Positions 59,161 to 64,000 of a stretch of 64,000 nt of DNA are shown in pieces (within the stretch, counting starts at the first letter, position 1; each line of letters opens with the position of its first letter). Origin of the DNA: CBFFRJ01 sp051486985. GTDB lineage: Bacteria > Pseudomonadota > Gammaproteobacteria > Enterobacterales > Enterobacteriaceae. The stretch is from assembly GCF_051486985.1 (NCBI RefSeq), contig NZ_JAHVDV010000027.1, positions 1 through 64,000 on the forward strand, read 5' to 3'. The notes beneath the pieces are model-generated. The model ran no database searches. It saw nothing but the letters and a program-made list of their open reading frames with translations, and had not been told where the DNA came from. The position numbers and the translations under genes were made by a program.

Positions 59161-60486
59161 TCAGCGCTTCAGCGGTTGTCCGGCCGTTTCCCGTGCGCGC
59201 AAAACGGTCAGGAAGGTAATCAGTGCGGCCCCCATTACATAGTATGCCGGGGAGAATTTGTCGCCCGTGGCGGTAATAAGCCAGACGGAGAACCACGGCG
59301 TTATGCCACCAAAGAAGGCAACCGCAAAGTTATAGGCAATGGATAATCCGCCGTAGCGCACGCTGGTGGGAAACAGTTCCGCCATTGCCGCACTGCAGGC
59401 ACCATCAAAAGCGGCTATAAATGCGCCTAACATCACCATCGCCAGCACCGCCGAGAGCATATCGCCTCTCGCCATCAGCATCATTGCCGGGTAGCTCAGC
59501 AGAATAAAGCCCGCACACCCTGCCAGCATCAGCGGCTTCCGGCCAAACTTATCGGACAGTAGCCCCATAAACGGCACCAGTACCGCCACCGAAAACAGGC
59601 CAATGGTGGTGATGGCATAGGAGTCCAGCTTCGAATAATGCAGTTCGGTCGAGAGATAGCCCGGCATAAAGGTTTGCAGCGTCCAGTGGCCAACCGCCTT
59701 GATCACCACAAAACCCACGCAGAACAGCAGAGCCGCCCAGGCGCGGGTGACCGCAGAACGCAGCGGTGTGGCATCGGTTTTTCCTTGCTGTTGGGCTTCA
59801 AGAAACTCCGGTGAATCCTCCAGATGTTTTCGCAGGTAGAGCCCAACCCAACCGAGCGGGCCGGCAATCAGAAACGGAATGCGCCATCCCCAGTCGTTCA
59901 TGGTGCTCTCACCCAGCGTGGCGGTAAGCAGGAAAACCAGCCCGGAACCGGCGACAAAGGCCATAAATCCGAAGTTATCGATCCAGCAGGTGAAATAGCC
60001 GCGTTTATGCGTCGGGGCATATTCCGCCAGATAGGTGGTCGCACCGGAGCTTTCGCCCCCTGCGGCGAATCCCTGCACCAGACGGGTTATCACCAACAGC
60101 ACCGTAGCCGTAATGCCTATCTGATGATACGTTGGCAACAGCCCCATCACAAAGGTGGCGCCCGATGTCAGTAAAATCACCGTTGCCAGGACTTTTTGCC
60201 GCCCTTTTCTGTCGCCCAGCGAGCCAAAATAGAGGCCCCCCAGCGGCCGCATAATAAAACCCGCGCCAAAGACAGCGAACGATGAAAGTAACGCCACGCT
60301 GGGATTTTCAGCATGAAAAAACTGTAAGCCGATAATGGCAGCGAGCGTGCCGTACAAACCGAAATCAAACCATTCGACAAAATGGCCCACGCCGGTGGCA
60401 AGTAAAACCTTCCGTAATTTACGCGACGCAGTGACCCCTTCTGGCTGGACCGTCTGTTCGAGAGATTGCTGTGCAGGCTGTGACAT
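59161..60486 (-). CDS. MFS transporter, metabolite:H+ symporter family
   Basis: A 441-residue inner-membrane protein with twelve predicted helices. It belongs to the MHS branch (KgtP, ProP, ShiA, YhjE). The family features are VEWFDFGLYGTLA in TM1, FGSLGDRKGRQK in the loop 2-3 motif and GFAAGGESSGATTYLAEYAP. The start follows GGAGGGG. The substrate is unknown and there is no linked catabolic gene. It lies downstream of nar and ends near a hairpin (ACCCGA/TCGGGT at about 59129-59154). Confidence 0.92.
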   Translation of the reverse strand: MSQPAQQSLEQTVQPEGVTASRKLRKVLLATGVGHFVEWFDFGLYGTLAAIIGLQFFHAENPSVALLSSFAVFGAGFIMRPLGGLYFGSLGDRKGRQKVLATVILLTSGATFVMGLLPTYHQIGITATVLLVITRLVQGFAAGGESSGATTYLAEYAPTHKRGYFTCWIDNFGFMAFVAGSGLVFLLTATLGESTMNDWGWRIPFLIAGPLGWVGLYLRKHLEDSPEFLEAQQQGKTDATPLRSAVTRAWAALLFCVGFVVIKAVGHWTLQTFMPGYLSTELHYSKLDSYAITTIGLFSVAVLVPFMGLLSDKFGRKPLMLAGCAGFILLSYPAMMLMARGDMLSAVLAMVMLGAFIAAFDGACSAAMAELFPTSVRYGGLSIAYNFAVAFFGGITPWFSVWLITATGDKFSPAYYVMGAALITFLTVLRARETAGQPLKR

Positions 60487-60709
60487 AGCCCCTCCATTGA
60501 TGACAGTGTTTCTATAATAGATATACTGTCAGTGCGAATTTCGCACAGCAGCTAACATCCAAAGTGTGATAACCGCCCTGCTTTAAACGTAAAATATTCA
60601 TCACGGTCACATTTTCCGCCAGCGATGGGATGTAGCGCAGTGTAGCGTTAAACCCGTCCGCTTTCTTCACAACGCGAAGAAAACGGGGTGACTGGCCTTA
60701 GCACGGGCA

Positions 60710-60734
60710 TAAAAAAACCCTGCCAGGGCAGGGT
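60710..60734 (-). terminator. Rho-independent terminator of narGHJI
   Basis: ACCCTGCC (60717-60724) pairs with GGCAGGGT (60727-60734). On the minus strand seven T residues follow (60711-60717). It lies 22 bases past the narI stop. Confidence 0.92.
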
Positions 60735-60755
60735 CTTATCACTACAAATAGCGCA

Positions 60756-61433
60756 TCAGCGACGCGCACGCACAATCTGGTATTTGCGCGTCAGGTACTC
60801 TACTGGCGCACTCCAGATATGCACCAGGCGTGAGAACGGGAAGAGTACAAACAGCGTCATCCCCAGTACAAGGTGCATACGGAAGATAAAGGCCACGCCG
60901 TCGAGATGCGCGGAGGCCCCGCCGTGGAAGGTCACGACAGATTGTGCCCAGCCAACCAGCTTCATCATCTCGCTACCGTCCATATGCTGAGCAGAGAATG
61001 GAATGGTCAACAGCCCCAACGTACATTGCAACATCAGCAGCGCCATAATCAGGATATCAGCAGTCGTTGAGGTAGCACGAATACGTGGGTTAAACAGGCG
61101 GCGCTTAAGTAACATTACGCCACCAACCAGCGTCAACACGCCGCTGGCACCCCCTGCAAACATTGCCATTTTCTGCTTAATCTCAATCGGCAGGAAAGAT
61201 TCGTACATCCAGTGTGGCGTCAACATACCCAGCGCGTGACCGGCGAAAATACCCAGGATGCCGATGTGGAAAAGGTTGGACCACAGGGTCATGCCTTTTC
61301 GATCCAGCATCTGGCTGGAACCCGCACGCCAGCTGTACTGGCCGTAGTCATAACGCAGCCAGCTACCGACCAGGAAGACAGTCCCTGCAAGATACGGGTA
61401 GATATCAAAGAAGAACATATTCAGGAAGTGCAT
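60756..61433 (-). CDS. narI: Respiratory nitrate reductase A gamma subunit NarI
   Basis: A 225-residue membrane cytochrome b with five helices. It takes electrons from quinol and passes them to NarH. Haem-ligand histidines appear in NLFHIGILGIFAGHALGMLTPHW and in FRMHLVLGMTLF. The sequence is nearer NarI than NarV (for example PIEIKQKMAMFAGGASGVL), so the operon is narGHJI rather than narZYWV. Its ATG overlaps the narJ stop by one base. Confidence 0.96.
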   Translation of the reverse strand: MHFLNMFFFDIYPYLAGTVFLVGSWLRYDYGQYSWRAGSSQMLDRKGMTLWSNLFHIGILGIFAGHALGMLTPHWMYESFLPIEIKQKMAMFAGGASGVLTLVGGVMLLKRRLFNPRIRATSTTADILIMALLMLQCTLGLLTIPFSAQHMDGSEMMKLVGWAQSVVTFHGGASAHLDGVAFIFRMHLVLGMTLFVLFPFSRLVHIWSAPVEYLTRKYQIVRARR

Positions 61434-62143
61434 TATTGCTGTCCTCCGGTTGTGATATTCAGATATTGCGGAGCCACGGCACCGGCAAAACGGCGCTGGT
61501 GGCTGGTGATTTCAGACTCACCACACCCCTGTTCAGCGAAGAATTTCACCTGCTCTTCTTCCCACACCGCATCAAGCGCCTGCGGCGTATCGTCACGCGC
61601 TTCATCGGCAATCTTTTCGGCCACTTTCTGGCTGTCGATGACCGTGTCAGCCAGGGCCAGCAGGGCATCAAACAGCACGGCATACTGACTTTGACGCTGC
61701 TGTAAACGGGCACTGAGCAGAGCCAGAATCGGTGCGATATCCTGCAAACCGCCCAAGGCCTCTTCGGCAGGTAACTGCGCCAGATACTCCAGGTACAGCG
61801 GCAGATGATCCGGTAACTCACGGCTGTCCAGCTCCAGGCCGTGCTGTTCATATTGACCGAGCAGGTCGACCATCGCCTGACCGCGGTCACGGGACTCACC
61901 GTGCACGTGCTCGAACAACAGCAGCGACGTGGCGCGCCCACGATCAAAGAGCTCGCTGTAGGCCGACTGCGCATCCAGCAGATCCTGATTCACTAAATCG
62001 CGCAGGAATACGGTTAACGCTGAACGATGCGCTTTTGGCAAATGTTCGGCTGACGCAAGCGCATCGAAGCACGCCTGTTGATGCTGCCATAAGGCAGCAT
62101 CGGGGTATTCCAGTAAACGGGAAACAATCACCAGTTCAATCAT
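61433..62143 (-). CDS. narJ: Nitrate reductase assembly chaperone NarJ
   Basis: A 236-residue helical chaperone, the same length as E. coli NarJ. It helps insert the molybdenum cofactor and Fe-S clusters into NarG before membrane attachment. The N-terminal region starts MIELVIVSRLLEYPDAALW, and the acidic C-terminal part is typical. It overlaps narH by 4 bases and narI by one. Confidence 0.96.
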   Translation of the reverse strand: MIELVIVSRLLEYPDAALWQHQQACFDALASAEHLPKAHRSALTVFLRDLVNQDLLDAQSAYSELFDRGRATSLLLFEHVHGESRDRGQAMVDLLGQYEQHGLELDSRELPDHLPLYLEYLAQLPAEEALGGLQDIAPILALLSARLQQRQSQYAVLFDALLALADTVIDSQKVAEKIADEARDDTPQALDAVWEEEQVKFFAEQGCGESEITSHQRRFAGAVAPQYLNITTGGQQ

Positions 62144-63678
62144 GGGTGTGGCTCCGTTTTCACTGTGACATCCACCGCATCAATACGGCGACTGTTGAAC
62201 AGATTGAATTTGGTATCCGAACCGTGGCAGCCATCACCGAAGGTAAAGCCACAACCGCTTTTCTCCGGGAAGGCGTCACGGGCCAGTTCGCGGTGGCTGC
62301 TTGGAACCACGAAACGATCTTCGTAGTTGGCAATCGCCAGGTAACGGTACATCTCCTGCGCCTGCGCTTCGGTTAAGCCCACCTCTTCCAGCGCACGGGT
62401 GTCGATTTTGCCGTCAACGGTTTCAGTGCTTTTGTAGTGACGCATCGCCAGCATACGTTTCAGCGCCAGCAGTACCGGTGCGGTGTCACCGGCGGTCAGC
62501 AGGTTCGCCAGATACTGTACCGGGATACGCAGGCTGTCCACGTCAGGCAGAATGCCGTTGCTGCCAAGCTCACCCGCATCGGCCGCAGACTGAATCGGTG
62601 ACAGCGGTGGTACATACCAGACCATCGGCAGTGTGCGGTATTCCGGGTGCAGCGGCAGCGCCAGCTTCCAGTCCATCGCCATTTTGTAAACCGGCGACTG
62701 CTGGGCCGCGTCAATTACGCTTAACGGAATTCCGTCTTTAAGGGCCTGTTCGATCACTTTCGGGTCGTTCGGGTTGAGGAACACGTCCAGCTGACGCTGG
62801 TACAGGTCTTTCTCATTTTCGGTACTTGCCGCATTTTCAATAGCATCTGCGTCATACAGCAGCACGCCAAGGTAACGAATACGGCCCACGCAGGTTTCGG
62901 AACAGACGGTCGGCTGACCGGCTTCGATACGCGGATAGCAGAAGATACACTTCTCAGACTTGCCGCTCTTCCAGTTAAAGTAGATTTTTTTGTACGGGCA
63001 ACCGGTGATGCACATGCGCCAGCCGCGGCATTTGTCCTGATCGATCAGCACAATGCCGTCTTCTTCACGTTTGTAAATCGCACCGCTCGGGCAGGTCGCC
63101 ACGCACGCCGGGTTAAGGCAGTGCTCGCACAGACGCGGCAGGTACATCATGAAAGTGTTTTCAAACTGGCCGTACATCGCCTTCTGCATGTTTTCGAAGT
63201 TTTTGTCTTTCGACAGCTTCTCAAACTCGCCGCCCAGGTCATCTTCCCAGTTCGGACCATACTTGATCTTGTCCATACGCTGACCGGTTATCAGCGAACG
63301 CGGACGAGCAATCGGCTGGTGCTTACTGTCAGCCGGTGCGTTGTGCAGTGTCTGGTAGTCAAAATCAAACGGCTCGTAGTAATCGTCAATTTCCGGCATA
63401 TGCGGGTTGGCGAAGATTTTGCCCAGAAGCCAGGCACGGTTACCCATACGCGGCTGCAGCTTGCCATTAATTTTGCGGATCCAACCGCCCTTCCACTTCT
63501 CCTGGTTTTCCCAGTCAGTCGGAAAGCCCGTTCCCGGTTTGGTTTCCACGTTGTTAAACCACGCGTATTCCATCCCTTCACGGCTGGTCCAGACGTTTTT
63601 ACAGGTGACGGAACAGGTGTGGCAGCCGATGCATTTGTCGAGGTTGAGCACCATGCCGACTTGTGAACGAATTTTCAT
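62140..63678 (-). CDS. narH: Respiratory nitrate reductase A beta subunit NarH
   Basis: A 512-residue Fe-S protein, exactly the E. coli NarH length and nearly identical. It carries one [3Fe-4S] and three [4Fe-4S] clusters, with cysteine groups at CIGCHTCSVTCKNVW, CEHCLNPACVATCPSGA, CRGWRMCITGCPY and CIFCYPRIEAGQPTVC. In CRGWRMC a Trp replaces a Cys, as in the [3Fe-4S] group. It passes electrons from NarI to NarG. It overlaps narG by ATGA. Confidence 0.98.
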   Translation of the reverse strand: MKIRSQVGMVLNLDKCIGCHTCSVTCKNVWTSREGMEYAWFNNVETKPGTGFPTDWENQEKWKGGWIRKINGKLQPRMGNRAWLLGKIFANPHMPEIDDYYEPFDFDYQTLHNAPADSKHQPIARPRSLITGQRMDKIKYGPNWEDDLGGEFEKLSKDKNFENMQKAMYGQFENTFMMYLPRLCEHCLNPACVATCPSGAIYKREEDGIVLIDQDKCRGWRMCITGCPYKKIYFNWKSGKSEKCIFCYPRIEAGQPTVCSETCVGRIRYLGVLLYDADAIENAASTENEKDLYQRQLDVFLNPNDPKVIEQALKDGIPLSVIDAAQQSPVYKMAMDWKLALPLHPEYRTLPMVWYVPPLSPIQSAADAGELGSNGILPDVDSLRIPVQYLANLLTAGDTAPVLLALKRMLAMRHYKSTETVDGKIDTRALEEVGLTEAQAQEMYRYLAIANYEDRFVVPSSHRELARDAFPEKSGCGFTFGDGCHGSDTKFNLFNSRRIDAVDVTVKTEPHP

Positions 63679-64000
63679 TTTGCGCTCTCCTGTACCTGGT
63701 CATTGCCTTCGCCGTCCAGCCAGTTAATGTTCTTCATCTTACGTACCACCACAAACTCATCGCGGTTGGAGCCAACCGTACCGTAGTAGTTAAAGCCATA
63801 GGCCAGTTGCGCATAGCCGCCGATCATATGGGTCGGTTTCGGGGTAATACGGGTAACAGAGTTGTGAATACCCCCGCGCTGCTCGGTAATTTCTGACCCA
63901 GGAATATTCACGATACGTTCCTGCGCGTGATACATCATCGTCATCCCGGCCGGGACGCGCTGACTTACAACCGCACGCGCGGTCAGTGCCCCGTTGCTGT
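63675..64000 (-). CDS. narG: Respiratory nitrate reductase A alpha subunit NarG (C-terminal part)
   Basis: Only about the last 107 codons of the catalytic Mo-bis-MGD subunit are in the window; the gene continues past the right edge. The visible end includes PKPTHMIGGYAQLAYGFNYYG and RDEFVVVRKMKNINWLDG, as in E. coli NarG. Its TGA overlaps the narH ATG. It reduces nitrate to nitrite at the cytoplasmic face. The promoter with its FNR and NarL sites would lie outside. Confidence 0.96.
   Translation of the reverse strand, partial: SNGALTARAVVSQRVPAGMTMMYHAQERIVNIPGSEITEQRGGIHNSVTRITPKPTHMIGGYAQLAYGFNYYGTVGSNRDEFVVVRKMKNINWLDGEGNDQVQESAK

Noticed and set aside
60756..64000. narZYWV (nitrate reductase Z), suggested by proximity to the ydc region in E. 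coli
   Set aside because: NarI and NarH sequences are nearer to NarI/NarH than to NarV/NarY, so the operon is called narGHJI.
1..64000. Prophage or integrative element
   Set aside because: No integrase, tRNA, phage structural gene or transposase is seen anywhere in the window.

Overview
The window is chromosomal DNA from a gamma-proteobacterium of the Enterobacteriaceae, most likely Enterobacter or a close relative (Lelliottia, Leclercia, Kosakonia). This rests on recognisable orthologues of the E. coli ydc/ync region (curA, mnaT, ydcZ, ydcY, ortT, patD, ydcVUTS, ydcR, rlhA, sutR, ydcO, ydcL, tehB, ydcK, rimL, opgD, ydcJ, ydcI, trg). They come in almost the E. coli order, with extra blocks not found there in E. 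coli: srfABC, a cyanide-insensitive-type cytochrome bd operon, orphan peptide-binding proteins, a type B carboxylesterase, and an FrmR of the Salmonella type. The genus is an inference; no rRNA or tRNA gene is present to settle it.

Layout. 1-735: GC-rich hairpins and a five-unit tandem array of about 106-bp repeats with palindromic cores. 736-2746: a chemoreceptor with a long periplasmic domain and a sigma28-type promoter. 2865-6746: a GntR regulator, curA, an XRE-cupin regulator divergent from mnaT-ydcZ, and ydcY. 6758-15199: a DppA-like binding protein with a 3' frameshift, then the srfABC operon. 15215-18441: two tandem OrtT-type membrane toxin genes and four small genes of unknown function. 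18449-25558: patD-ydcVUTS (putrescine/aminobutyraldehyde-type uptake and oxidation) and ydcR. 25712-28256: cytochrome bd-type oxidase with a small third subunit. 28313-34308: rlhA, sutR/ydcO with a perfect 20-bp palindrome between them, and an AraC/EamA pair. 34317-42050: ydcL, a second DppA-like binding protein, a PepT-like peptidase, tehB (no tehA), ydcK, rimL and opgD. 42300-49316: an amino-acid binding protein plus aminotransferase controlled by a divergent LysR regulator, a carboxylesterase, ydcJ (hglS-type) and ydcI. 49446-51743: a YdeP-like molybdoenzyme. 51949-57511: trg, frmRA, umuDC and a dinI-like gene with two LexA boxes. 57576-60486: an unusual gene pair carrying isolated TolA and TonB C-terminal domains, a GNAT gene, a structured intergenic segment and an MFS transporter. 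60710-64000: narGHJI, with narG running off the right edge.

The parts suggest a motile, facultatively anaerobic gut or environmental enterobacterium with strong peptide, amino-acid and polyamine scavenging. The strongest leads for undescribed biology are srfABC (a membrane-spanning SrfA, an actin/Hsp70-like SrfB, and SrfC with a degenerate P-loop), the translationally coupled TonB-CTD/TolA-CTD pair, and the tandem OrtT toxins lying beside a block of unknown small genes. All product calls come from reading the translated sequence and remembered family members; no database search was run.
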